A DNA stretch of 64,000 bases from Mesorhizobium metallidurans STM 2683. Its GTDB lineage: Bacteria > Pseudomonadota > Alphaproteobacteria > Rhizobiales > Rhizobiaceae. This document shows, piece by piece, positions 9,054 to 17,619 of this stretch. Below the pieces are notes generated by a model that saw only the letters and a program-made list of their open reading frames with translations, was not told the origin of the DNA and searched no databases. A program made the position numbers and the translations under genes. Position 1 is the first letter of the stretch, and every line of letters starts with the position of its first letter. The stretch covers positions 1-64,000 of the forward strand of contig NZ_CAUM01000191.1 of assembly GCF_000350085.1 (NCBI RefSeq), given 5' to 3'.

Positions 9054-9783
9054 TGAACACGGTCCCCTTTTTCTTGACATCGACAGAGCCGCCAGCCCCG
9101 AGCTCACCGGCGTGCGGCGTTGATGCCGCGTGGCGGTAGGTCATCGAGAACACGACGTTGGGCTCGTGCTGGCCCGGAAAGGCGAGATGGACGATCTGCT
9201 CGAACGTGACCGTGTCGTCGTTCACCGTGCGCGGCCGCGAATTGACGATGATCTCGAACGTTGGCGGTCGCTTCGGCGCGGTGATGAAGCGCTCGATGCC
9301 GGGTTCGGCCAGATCGATCAGCTCCCCATGTTCGATCTGGCGATCTTCGCCGCCGGGAACTTCGAGGAAAACGCCTTCGCCCTCGCCAGGTTTGGCCAGG
9401 CTATAGAGCACCGCGCCGCTGATAACGGGCTTGCCCCAGCGCAGCTCGTCGTCGTTCAAGGTCAGCTTGAAGTCGCGATCCGTCAGGAAGGCGACGAACC
9501 GCTCGGCGCCGTGCTCGCGCAGATCGAAGGGTTCGTTCAGCCGCACATCCTCGAAGTCGCCCGAGGGCAGGATAGCGAAGAGGCTGTAGCCGTCCTGAGG
9601 GTCCAGGGCGCCGGCCTCGAGCAGCTGACGGCCAAGCGGCACGGGATCGCTCACCTGACGGGACAGGAAGTTGAGATCGCCCTGGGCGAGGAGGAAGCGA
9701 TATCCCCGCGCCGGACGCAGAGACCGACCTTCGCGCAGGGCGTCACCGACGTCGTCGTAGTCGAGAAGTTCTTCAGTGTTCAT
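9028..9783 (-). CDS. Multi-ubiquitin protein with three tandem ubiquitin-like repeats
   Basis: The 251-residue protein contains three beta-grasp-like repeats at roughly 27-98, 103-168 and 174-250. The internal match is clear: repeats 1 and 2 end in ERFVAFL and ERFITAP after a FDL or IDL-xx-(H/P)G motif, and repeat 3 ends GTVFNVTRTVQS. This fits the multiubiquitin family found beside E1-like genes in bacteria. The C-terminus is VQS, not a diglycine; the only Gly-Gly near the end sits about 20 residues before it, inside repeat 3. Either the tail is not conjugated by the canonical route, or another residue is used. The gene starts 81 bp after the helicase fusion and overlaps the E1-like gene, so the two products are probably made together. 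Confidence 0.82.
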   Translation of the reverse strand: MNTEELLDYDDVGDALREGRSLRPARGYRFLLAQGDLNFLSRQVSDPVPLGRQLLEAGALDPQDGYSLFAILPSGDFEDVRLNEPFDLREHGAERFVAFLTDRDFKLTLNDDELRWGKPVISGAVLYSLAKPGEGEGVFLEVPGGEDRQIEHGELIDLAEPGIERFITAPKRPPTFEIIVNSRPRTVNDDTVTFEQIVHLAFPGQHEPNVVFSMTYRHAASTPHAGELGAGGSVDVKKKGTVFNVTRTVQS

Positions 9784-9864
9784 TGCGATTGGTCCTTAGG
9801 TTGGGGCCGGGGCGGGCCACGGCTCTAAGCGACTAATCGGATTGAGTTTCGCCGACCGGTAAGG

Positions 9865-12800
9865 TCAGGCGAACTTTTTTTGCAAGGGTCCGTCGGGTGT
9901 CGGTCCGCAGATGAAGAAAGCCGGGCAGTTCGGACAGGTGCGCGATGAGATTTCGGCCGGGAACCGTCCAGCGCGGATGTCGCCAAGAAACTTTGAAAGC
10001 TTGTCCGTGCGTCCCTTCAACTCGCGATCTGAAAGGGAAAGCTCGGATGCCTCGCCGTCGGAGAGATGGACGAGCTCGGCAACAGCGCCGGGATAGGCCT
10101 GATTGATCGCTAGGATCAGCGCCGCGGCGCCGACATCCTTGCTCTCGGCCGATCGCATGTGACCCGTGCGGACGCGGCGCACGGCGCGGATACCGTCAGG
10201 CCGCATCAGCACCTCGTCCGGCTCGACGAGGATCTCTTCGCCGCCGAGGTTGATACTGACCGCCACAGGCGCCTCAGCGATCGCTCCTGCGCGGCCCGAC
10301 AGAAAGAAACGCAGCATCGCCAATGCGAGATCGCGGAATTCAGCGCGGTGGCCATGCTGCCCCAGTCCCTCACCGGCAAGCGCTGCATCGGTTCGATCAG
10401 TGAGTTCCTGCTCGGTCACAGGCAGGTCCGAAGCGATAACCGCCTTGACTACCGAGCGAACCGCCTCGTGCAAGTGCATAAAGGCCGTAGTGGTTCGGCG
10501 CCCACCGACGTGCAGGACATGGGTGTAGAAAAAGCGGCGCGGGCAGGATTCATACAGAGCGATTTGCGGAGCTCCGAACTGCAGCCGTCCCTCGACGATC
10601 AAATCGATGCCCTGCGCTTCCGCCGCCATAGGAAGCGGTCGCGCCGGCACGACCGAGCCGCGCGTCAGGGTGGCTCCGAGACGGTCGAGGAAGGGCGACA
10701 GCGCACGATTGTAGCCGTTGCTCTTCTCGGTCGGTGCATAAAGGATCAGGCGATCGCGGGCGCGCGATTGCGCCACATAGAACAGGCACTCCTGCTCCTC
10801 GGTCTGGCCCGCGCGGAACGCCTCCAGCGCGTTGCCTGCGGCCCCCGCGATCATGCCGTCGGGCGCCGGACAGGGCGGCGCCGGCGGTGTGCGCGGGATG
10901 GTGTCGCTGTTGAGCCCCGGAATATGGACACCGCCGAACTCCAGGCCCTTGGCACCGTGGATGGTCATCAGCCGCACGGCGTCGAGATGCTGGGCGGCTG
11001 CCGGAAGCTGACGCAGGTCGCGATCGTCGCCGAGACGGACAAGCCTGCGCACCCGGTCGAGCACACGCGTGATCGGCAGGCCGCGGCCGGCCGGCTGGAC
11101 GCGCATGAAGTTGAGGAACTGCCAGATCGCGATGCCGCGCGTACGGTCGGCGAGCTCTGCGGATGCGCCAAGGCGCGCGACCATGCGGGTACGATCAAGC
11201 AATAGCATCGCGAGCACGGTCCAGGGCGAGGCTGTCTGGTCGAAGCCGTCGAGCGCAATCGCAAGCCTGGAGAGTGCCTGACGGCCGGCGTCGCTTACGC
11301 CGGGGATCGCATCCACCTGCTGGAGCCAGGCGCCCGGCGCGTGGTCGGCTGCCCGCAGGTGCTCAAAGATCGCCGCCACGTCAGAGAAGGAAGTTGTGAA
11401 GTCGGGCCAGCACGCGATACGCAGCAAGCCCATGGCGCGCCGATCGACGAGAATGGACAGCAAGGCCAGGAGATCCTTGACCTCGGCCCGCTCGAACAGG
11501 CTGCCCAGAAACAAGACGGGAACACCAAGCCGTTCTAGATCCTGCCCGATCGTCGACAGCTTCTCATTGCCGGTGCATAGGACCGCCTGGTCACGGTAGG
11601 CAAAGCCCTCACCGCGAAGCTGCTCGATCGCGTCTGCAAGAGCAACTTGCTGCTGATCGGCCCGCTGCACAGTCCGCAGTTCGGGCTTTTGACCTTTGCC
11701 GTCGCGATGCGCTTCAAGGCCGCTGTCCGCATCTCCGGCGCACATGGTGGTAGCGAAGCTGGAGAAGCTTTCGACAATTTCTGGCACCGAACGATAGTTG
11801 CGCTTCAATCGGCCGCGCTTGCCGTTAGCGAAGTCCTCTTTGCCGAACCGTGCCATGTTGAAGGAAGAGGCGCCGCGAAACCGGTAGATCGACTGCTTGG
11901 CGTCACCGACCATCCAGAGATTGCGGCCATCTGGGCGCAACGCATGCAGCAACCGCACGCTGCTGCGGTTCACGTCCTGATACTCATCCACCAGGACATG
12001 GTCATATTGCGCTTGTAGCGTTGCACAGATGGCGACGTCCTTCTCGAGCAGTTGCACCGGCAATGCGACAAGGTCGCCGAAGTCGATGCAATGTGCGTTG
12101 CGCTTGAGCTGTTCATAGGCAGCGTAGACGCGGGCTACCTCGCCGGCGCGTTCAGCGACGTCGCGCGTATCGGAGTCCCCGGCTTTCGCAAGCATTGCGC
12201 CGGCGAGTGCGGCGTAGGCTTCGGCGTCGACCACCTCATCTTTTGCCCGGGAAACGGCGGCCAACATGTCGGCGATGATCTGGGTCGGATCGTAGAGATT
12301 GCGGTAATGAGTAAGCCTCAGGCGCGGGAACTCGTCCTCGAGGAGCTCGGCCGCCTCGGTCCGATCCATCATCCGCGGATCTTTCGGCAGGCCGAGTTCT
12401 GCATGGAAACGACGGATGATATCGAGACCGAATGCGTGGAACGTGCCTATCCACATCGCGGCGGCAGCCTCGGGTCGCTTGCGGGCGATCCGCTCCGCCA
12501 TCTCTCCCGCCGCCTTGTTGGAGAAGGTCAGAAGCAAGAGGCGCCGCGGATCGACATCCTCCTCCAGAAGGCCTTCGACGCGAGCGATCAACGTCTGCGT
12601 CTTGCCAGTGCCAGGACCCGCCTCAAGCAGATACGCCTCGCCGCGATGAGCCGCCGCCGAGGCTTGCAGCGAATTCAGCGGCCGCTCGATATGCGTCGCC
12701 GCCGTCACAGGTGGCACTGGCGGCAGCAGCAAGGCGTCGAACAGCTGTTGCGCGACCATCTCGAATGGCGCGCCGAGCTTCGCGGCAATGGCGGACGCGG

Positions 12801-13266
12801 AGAGCCCTTCGTCAATATGAAGTGTGCGGACCAGGGGGCGCGGTAGCAGCAGCTCGCGTGCAAACAGGTCCATCTGGACCTCACGGCGTTGCCTGCGGCC
12901 ATAGTCGACAACCCGATCCATTCCAACCGGCGACGGCTCTGCGGCGCGGCTGGGATCAATCGCCGGTACTGGCTCGCCCTCAGGATCGTCGCCGAGTTCG
13001 GCATGACCAATCTCGTGGGCGACCAGGAAGGCTTGCTCGAACCGCGAGCCGACATTCTCGTGAAGGATCAGATCGTCGTCGGTGACGAAGGTCGCACGGC
13101 CGCCATTGAGGACGGCTGCCCCAGCGGCCGTCGGTTCGACATCAATCCCCCGTCGCCTGGCCTCGGCGACAGCAAAGTCATAGGGCGACCAGGGATCGGC
13201 GCCGGAAGCAACCAGGCGAGCATGAAGCTCGGCGGCGACTTGCCTGGCGAGCTCCACGCTGTCCAT
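9865..13266 (-). CDS. ImmA/IrrE metallopeptidase-UvrD helicase-Cas4-like fusion
   Basis: This 1133-residue protein joins three parts. Residues 1-180 form an ImmA/IrrE-type zinc peptidase: HEIGH at 84-88 and a downstream Glu129 in REVQMDLFARELLLPR are the expected zinc ligands and helix. Residues 200-870 are a UvrD/Rep helicase with Walker A EAGPGTGKT (215-223), Walker B VDEYQD (426-431) and TIHGAKGLEF. The last 250 residues resemble the Cas4/AddB iron-sulphur nuclease: one cysteine in YESCPRRFF, and CPNC plus a final Cys at 1111, 1114 and 1120. The place where DxK is expected reads AVRRVRTG, so the nuclease appears inactive while the cluster cysteines remain. The start lies two bases after the upstream stop codon. 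ImmA-type peptidases commonly cleave repressors; a role in activating this operon is conjecture. Confidence 0.82.
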   Translation of the reverse strand: MDSVELARQVAAELHARLVASGADPWSPYDFAVAEARRRGIDVEPTAAGAAVLNGGRATFVTDDDLILHENVGSRFEQAFLVAHEIGHAELGDDPEGEPVPAIDPSRAAEPSPVGMDRVVDYGRRQRREVQMDLFARELLLPRPLVRTLHIDEGLSASAIAAKLGAPFEMVAQQLFDALLLPPVPPVTAATHIERPLNSLQASAAAHRGEAYLLEAGPGTGKTQTLIARVEGLLEEDVDPRRLLLLTFSNKAAGEMAERIARKRPEAAAAMWIGTFHAFGLDIIRRFHAELGLPKDPRMMDRTEAAELLEDEFPRLRLTHYRNLYDPTQIIADMLAAVSRAKDEVVDAEAYAALAGAMLAKAGDSDTRDVAERAGEVARVYAAYEQLKRNAHCIDFGDLVALPVQLLEKDVAICATLQAQYDHVLVDEYQDVNRSSVRLLHALRPDGRNLWMVGDAKQSIYRFRGASSFNMARFGKEDFANGKRGRLKRNYRSVPEIVESFSSFATTMCAGDADSGLEAHRDGKGQKPELRTVQRADQQQVALADAIEQLRGEGFAYRDQAVLCTGNEKLSTIGQDLERLGVPVLFLGSLFERAEVKDLLALLSILVDRRAMGLLRIACWPDFTTSFSDVAAIFEHLRAADHAPGAWLQQVDAIPGVSDAGRQALSRLAIALDGFDQTASPWTVLAMLLLDRTRMVARLGASAELADRTRGIAIWQFLNFMRVQPAGRGLPITRVLDRVRRLVRLGDDRDLRQLPAAAQHLDAVRLMTIHGAKGLEFGGVHIPGLNSDTIPRTPPAPPCPAPDGMIAGAAGNALEAFRAGQTEEQECLFYVAQSRARDRLILYAPTEKSNGYNRALSPFLDRLGATLTRGSVVPARPLPMAAEAQGIDLIVEGRLQFGAPQIALYESCPRRFFYTHVLHVGGRRTTTAFMHLHEAVRSVVKAVIASDLPVTEQELTDRTDAALAGEGLGQHGHRAEFRDLALAMLRFFLSGRAGAIAEAPVAVSINLGGEEILVEPDEVLMRPDGIRAVRRVRTGHMRSAESKDVGAAALILAINQAYPGAVAELVHLSDGEASELSLSDRELKGRTDKLSKFLGDIRAGRFPAEISSRTCPNCPAFFICGPTPDGPLQKKFA

Positions 13267-13267
13267 T

Positions 13268-13846
13268 TCAATCCGCCTCTGCCAACAACCGGGCGCGCTT
13301 CTCTGCCGGGACGCCTGCGTCGATCAGCACCTGCTCGAAAGTGACCTGCCCGCCGATCGCGGGCTTGCCGTCGGCCTTGTAGCTGCGCCCGGCGGCCAGC
13401 TGCGCGGGGCCCCAGGACAATTCCAACTGTGTGACCGAACTGCTCACCTCCTGGGCAAGCCTGCCGAGAAACCGTCGAGGGATACTGATGAAGGAGATCC
13501 GTCGCTCGCGCAGCGCGGTCACGACCTGCCGGGGCACGTCAAGACGCAGGGCGACGGCACGCCAATCGGCGACCGTAAGCGCCGCGAAGGGGTCCGTCAT
13601 CGGCGCCGGCATGGCCGCCGCGTGCTGCGACCAGGCAGCGTCGAGGAGGGCCTGATCGGCAGCGGTCAGCGGCGCGTCATCGTCGTAGACTTCGCGGCTA
13701 AGCTCGCGCGACAGGTCAACGAGCTCTTGGGCATATTCCGGGTAAAGCCGCAAATAGCGCTCCAAGGTTGACCGGCCAGGCTCGCTCTCGACCGCGAACG
13801 CGTCGAGCACAGACTCGCGGGTTGGACGTTCTCCTGCGGGGCTCAC
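13268..13846 (-). CDS. Uncharacterised protein downstream of a sigma-like factor
   Basis: The 192-residue frame starts with an ATG overlapping the stop of the sigma-like gene by four bases (ATGA) and ends one base before the helicase-fusion start, so it is clearly part of the operon. I do not recognise the family. The first half is acidic and helical in character (LERYLRLYPEYAQELVDL); the second half is basic around RERRISFISIPRRFLG and ends in a short segment resembling a regulatory helix bundle. No membrane segment or signal peptide is visible. Its position directly behind a sigma-like gene suggests an anti-sigma or sensor partner, analogous to sigma/anti-sigma pairs, but no sequence motif proves this. 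Confidence 0.7.
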   Translation of the reverse strand: MSPAGERPTRESVLDAFAVESEPGRSTLERYLRLYPEYAQELVDLSRELSREVYDDDAPLTAADQALLDAAWSQHAAAMPAPMTDPFAALTVADWRAVALRLDVPRQVVTALRERRISFISIPRRFLGRLAQEVSSSVTQLELSWGPAQLAAGRSYKADGKPAIGGQVTFEQVLIDAGVPAEKRARLLAEAD

Positions 13847-14700
13847 CGCTCTTCTCCATCGGCCATGGCGGCCCGCAGGGCGGCGAAGGCTTTGTCGCGA
13901 TAGGTTCGGACGGTCTTTTCCGAGCGGCCCAGGGCCTTGGCGATGGTCATGACGTCCGGCTCCTTTGAGTCGATGGGGAAGCCCTGTCTCAGCATATGAA
14001 TGATCCTGCTTTGTTCTATGGGTAGAGCCGCAATCGCCGCATCTAGGCGCAACCGGTAAGCCGGATCGTCCAAATCCGACAAGGCGAACGGGTCGTGAAC
14101 CCCGGCAGCCGCCTCGACTTCCGGTGACAGCTCACCGCTTTCTTCGTCGTATTCGAGTGGTCGGGAACGGTTCTCGTCGCGCCAGGCCTGTTCCTGGGCA
14201 TCGCGCCGCAGGCTAGCCAGCGCGCCGTCGAAACGCACCTCGAAGTAGTCGACCTTGTCGACATAGGCGGCGCGATCCGCCGACAGCAGCTCGACGAAGC
14301 GGCCGAACACCTTGTCGCGCACGACCCCGCGCGTCAAAGATTCCGTCTTGCCATCAGGGCTTTCCGCCCTAGACAAACTACGCATTACCCTTTCAGTCAG
14401 GATCCGATAGAGCCGCTCAAACCACATCTCGTTGTTGTCTTGGCGGCTCGCGCGGATGAAATAGACGAGACATTCGCTGGGGACGTAGGCTGGGTCGGAG
14501 CGCTTCCTTATTGCAGCCCTGGCGATCAACTCGCCACGCGACAGGGCCGCCAGTTCGGCGATGAGCGCTTCTACCCTCTGGTCGCGCTTGTAGAGTTCGC
14601 CGCTGAGGCGTCGCTTTCGCAGCGGTGTTGCTGTCGCTTGGCGCGTGCGCAGCGCGTCTGCCCCTTGCCCTGCACCGGCAGCTCCCTCAAACTGGTTCAT
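13843..14700 (-). CDS. Sigma-70-family-like regulator with C-terminal HTH
   Basis: This 285-residue protein has a region-4-like helix-turn-helix at about 253-275 (IAKALGRSEKTVRTYRDKAF), preceded by a stretch typical of sigma factors (AIAALPIEQSRIIHMLRQGF). A region-2-like part is plausible around residues 85-160 but weaker, so it may be a divergent sigma factor or a DNA-binding regulator derived from one. The start overlaps the stop of the AbiEii remnant (ATGA), and its own stop overlaps the next gene. It is the first intact gene of the array leading into the helicase and ubiquitin-like genes, so it could drive their expression, but I cannot identify a matching promoter motif. The N-terminal 40 residues are basic and probably disordered. 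Confidence 0.72.
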   Translation of the reverse strand: MNQFEGAAGAGQGADALRTRQATATPLRKRRLSGELYKRDQRVEALIAELAALSRGELIARAAIRKRSDPAYVPSECLVYFIRASRQDNNEMWFERLYRILTERVMRSLSRAESPDGKTESLTRGVVRDKVFGRFVELLSADRAAYVDKVDYFEVRFDGALASLRRDAQEQAWRDENRSRPLEYDEESGELSPEVEAAAGVHDPFALSDLDDPAYRLRLDAAIAALPIEQSRIIHMLRQGFPIDSKEPDVMTIAKALGRSEKTVRTYRDKAFAALRAAMADGEER

Positions 14701-15529
14701 CGCGCCGCCTCGCTTTCCATATCGCGCCTCTTGTTCAGACGCGTCTCGAGCGAGCGGATGCTGTCGAGCACCGCCTCAAATCCCGGAGGATCGCCGAAGA
14801 TCATCCCCTTCATGGCTCTGTAATCGATGCGCAACTGTTCGATCATGGCGTCATGCGGTGCAAGCGCGAACGAGCCAGGCACGGCGCTCGCGAGATCGAA
14901 GTCCGGTCGATCGAAGAACATCCGGGCATGCGCGACGCAGTCCGCGCCGAGCGCGCTGTTAGCGATGGCGGCGTCGCCCACCGGCGTCGCGGCGAGTTGG
15001 TGCAGATCATAGTAGTGTCGAGACACGCGCTGGCCGCCCCCACGCAGCTCTCCTCGCTTGTCGAACCAGCGTCGCAACCCATGGAGGATGACGATCTTAT
15101 CCCAGAAGGTGCGCTCAGGGTCGACCGTTCGCACGGCCGGCACGGTCAGGTCGAGCGCCGGCAGATCATCATCGACATAGGGTTTGATCGGCACTTCGCT
15201 ATTGGGGTCGAGCGCGGATTTCGCGCCAGACTCGATCTTGATCGCCGCTCGCACATAATCCGATCGCGGCGTCGCCGCTGGATACCAGATCAGCAGCGTC
15301 TGCCCATCGGCATCGTCGGCGTCCACCCGTCCCGCCCCGGTATCGAGGCCGGCGGCCTTGAGCCTTTCTTGCAGGATCAGAGTCAACTCAGCGCGCAGCG
15401 GGCCGTTGATGTAGGCTTGGCAGGCGTCCTTGATCGCATCGAGGCGCGCCTTGCGTTTCTTACCGCTCAGAGCGTCAAGCTCCTCGATGGTCGCCGGTTC
15501 GCCAATGTCGTCCCGAAACACCGTGACGT
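14697..15529 (-). pseudogene. abiEii: AbiEii nucleotidyltransferase toxin, 3' fragment
   Basis: About 277 codons encode the C-terminal three quarters of an AbiEii/AbiGii-type nucleotidyltransferase toxin. Typical features are the start ...DVTVFRDDIGEPATIEE and the later blocks RTFWDKIVILHGLRRW and GGGQRVSRHYYDLHQL. In this family such toxins modify tRNA or other substrates and are neutralised by the AbiEi antitoxin encoded upstream. The frame begins exactly where the group II intron ends. The preceding family core, which should include a GGTSLSK-like motif and the SED acidic motif, is absent here and is not found on the other side of the insertions. The fragment retains the ATGA overlap with the sigma-like gene, showing that abiE and the array were once one transcription unit. 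Confidence 0.82.
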
Positions 15530-15590
15530 GTAGAGTAGGTGGCGAGCGCGGTGCCGCCTTTCAGCGGCCCGTTTCTCACCACCCCTCGCA

Positions 15591-15626
15591 GAACCGGACG
15601 TGCACCTTTCGTTATGCATCCGGCTC
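15591..15626 (-). ncRNA. Group II intron domain V
   Basis: A 36-nt hairpin with the sequence pattern GAGCCGGATGC...GAAA...GCACGTCCGGTTC is typical of domain V: the AGC catalytic triad near the 5' strand, a GAAA tetraloop and a bulge on the 3' strand. It overlaps the last codons of the maturase gene. This confirms that the element is a true group II intron and not only a free-standing reverse transcriptase. Confidence 0.85.
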
Positions 15627-17126
15627 GCCAGAAGACATGGCGAAGTTTGGCGTTCCCATCCACGCCAGACGAAACCGGCAGACGGGAGTCCATGCAAGCA
15701 TATACTGCTCGACGGACCCATCACGCCACAGTCTCACCGTGGGACGGCGACTGCTGCGTTGTCGGCCTTTAGCGATCTCACCTGCGTTGGCGTTCGGGCG
15801 CACTTTCCGCTGCCAGCGCCAGAGCCGATCCCCGGTGTACCAGTCGAGGCTGGTAAACACGTTGCTGGCTCCGTAGCAGAAACGGAAGTAATTCGCCCAT
15901 CCGCGCAGGATGGGATTAAGCTCCTGAAGCTTTGCGCCAAGGGTGCCTCTCGCGCTGTCGCGCCCGGTGCACTCCTTGACTTTGTGACGGAGATCGAGGG
16001 ACTTGACCTTCGGGATTTGTATTCGTGCACAATATCCGTAGCGCCCGTCCCATTCCATGACGAAGCGGAATCCGAGGAACGCGAACCCGTCCGTCATTGC
16101 TGTGATCTTCGTCTTTTCCGGTGACAGCTCGAGGCCTGTCGTCTCCTGCAGGTATTTTGCCAGCGCGGATTTCTCCGCAATAGCCTCTTCCTGCGTACCG
16201 GAGACCAGCACCACAAAGTCGTCCGCATAGCGTACGGGGAAACACACGCAGTGCCCTGCTTTGCGATCCCACAGACGTCTACCCGATGCCGCCGAGAGTA
16301 TCGATTGTCGTGAAGACCTCCCCGTCGGATCAGGATGCACCCACCGTTTATATCTCTCCTCAATCGCGCTGAGCGCAATGTTGGCGAGCAGCGGTGATAT
16401 GATCCCACCCTGCGGGGTTCCGGCTTCCGTGCGGAAGAACTGCTCCTCCGTCAGCACGCCGGCTTTCAGAAACTGCCCGATCAACCGTACCACCCGCCGG
16501 TCGGCGACGCGTTTGCGTAACCGGTCCATCAGATAGTGATGGTTGATGTTGTCAAAGCAGCCCTTGATGTCTCCCTCGATAACCCAAGGATATGGCATCC
16601 CGTGCCTCCGGGTATCCCCGCCGCGTTTATGCGACTGAGCAGCCCGGCGGATATGCTCCAAGGCGCCGTGCGTGCTCCGTCCGGGCCTGAACCCATAGGA
16701 AACATGCCAGAATTGCGCCTCGAAGATTGGCTCCAGAAGTATTTTGACCGCGCTTTGTACAACGCGGTCCTTGACCGTGGGAATGCCCAAGGGCCGGAAT
16801 TGCCCCGGTTTACCGGCTTTGGGGATGAGCTTGCGCCTCGCCGGACTCGGCCGATATGCGCCGGAGCGCAACTCGTCCTGAATCCCGGCAAGGAAGCGTA
16901 GCTCTCCTCTCTTCCGGATGCGTCCTACGGTCATCCCGTCGACCCCGGCTGTGCGCCCGCCTTTGTTGGTGGACACACGACGCCAGGCGTGACGAAGCAT
17001 GCGCGAGTCTGTCAGCCAGCCCCACATGTCCCGCCACTGATCGTGGGGATTCGCCTTACTCCACTGATACAGTTTGCGCTGAACGCCGAGTACCCAAGCT
17101 TCATCAGCCTGATGATCCGTGTCCAC
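15612..17126 (-). CDS. ltrA: Group II intron reverse transcriptase/maturase
   Basis: This 504-residue intron-encoded protein has the expected reverse transcriptase blocks. These include GKPGQFRPLGIPTVKDRVVQ, the GFRPGRSTHGAL motif, the TPQGGIISPLLANI block and the catalytic YADD in VRYADDFVVLV. The thumb/maturase region follows with GWANYFRFCYGAS. No HNH endonuclease domain is obvious at the C-terminus. The stop codon lies inside domain V, as in many bacterial introns. The frame is intact, so the intron could still be mobile. The protein binds the intron RNA to promote splicing and carries out target-primed reverse transcription. Confidence 0.93.
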   Translation of the reverse strand: MDTDHQADEAWVLGVQRKLYQWSKANPHDQWRDMWGWLTDSRMLRHAWRRVSTNKGGRTAGVDGMTVGRIRKRGELRFLAGIQDELRSGAYRPSPARRKLIPKAGKPGQFRPLGIPTVKDRVVQSAVKILLEPIFEAQFWHVSYGFRPGRSTHGALEHIRRAAQSHKRGGDTRRHGMPYPWVIEGDIKGCFDNINHHYLMDRLRKRVADRRVVRLIGQFLKAGVLTEEQFFRTEAGTPQGGIISPLLANIALSAIEERYKRWVHPDPTGRSSRQSILSAASGRRLWDRKAGHCVCFPVRYADDFVVLVSGTQEEAIAEKSALAKYLQETTGLELSPEKTKITAMTDGFAFLGFRFVMEWDGRYGYCARIQIPKVKSLDLRHKVKECTGRDSARGTLGAKLQELNPILRGWANYFRFCYGASNVFTSLDWYTGDRLWRWQRKVRPNANAGEIAKGRQRSSRRPTVRLWRDGSVEQYMLAWTPVCRFRLAWMGTPNFAMSSGEPDA

Positions 17127-17443
17127 AGATCACTCCTCCGTCATGCCAACCGATCGTCTTCCTGCCCCCCTTCGCCATGTGCCCGGCTTTCCCGGGCTCA
17201 AACTACTACGGAGGCTCCGCCCTTGAACGCGCCCGTCTCCGGTCGTCGCGGCTAGCCCGGTTCCTGCCGGGCAGACGGTTCAAGTTCCCGTGTTCCGATT
17301 TTCAACCTTCGTGCCTGTAGGTGGTGCGCTATACCCCTGGCGATGCGGAGAGTGGGTTGAAGGAACTCGCCCACCCCGAGTGCGTATTTCTCGCACCCCT
17401 CAGCAGGGAACATTGAGCCCTGCCATGTCTGATCGCTCTATTT

Positions 17444-17490
17444 GGGGTCAGAACAAGAGCAGTTCGAAATCGTACGCTAAGGTCGAACGG
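17444..17490 (+). repeat. Left terminal inverted repeat of the Tn3-type element
   Basis: 47 bp starting GGGGTCAGAACAAGAGCAG match the reverse complement of 20605-20651 with a single T/G difference at position 21. The longer-than-38-bp perfect ends are in the range of Tn3-family insertion sequences. Confidence 0.9.
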
Positions 17491-17619
17491 CCCATGAACG
17501 GCGTATGGATCAGCGGCGTCCGATCCCTGTGGATTGTCATCGCGACGCGTCAGTTTTGATTTCCTCATTTGCCCGACTCGACAACGCTTCCGCCAGATGG
17601 TCGCGCATAGGGATGAAAG

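Larger units (their letters stand above)
15530..17396 (-). mobile_element. Group II intron inserted at the abiEii remnant
   Basis: The 5' end fits GTGCG at 17396 on the minus strand, followed by a structured GC-rich leader, the maturase ORF, domain V and a domain VI-like stem. That stem is a GGTGGTGAG arm pairing with CTCGCCACC and has a bulged adenosine region near ACCTACTC. The 3' border is placed at 15530 because the abiEii reading resumes there; it could be a few bases off. The sequence upstream of the 5' border (17397-17443) is not abiEii coding sequence, so the intron's original 5' exon has been lost or replaced. Size is about 1.87 kb, normal for a bacterial group II intron. Confidence 0.8.

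Noticed and set aside
9082..9096. Gly-Gly in repeat 3 of the multi-ubiquitin protein as a processed diglycine tail
   Set aside because: About 20 residues follow it, and by comparison with repeats 1 and 2 these belong to the final strand of the fold, so it is unlikely to be a cleavage site.
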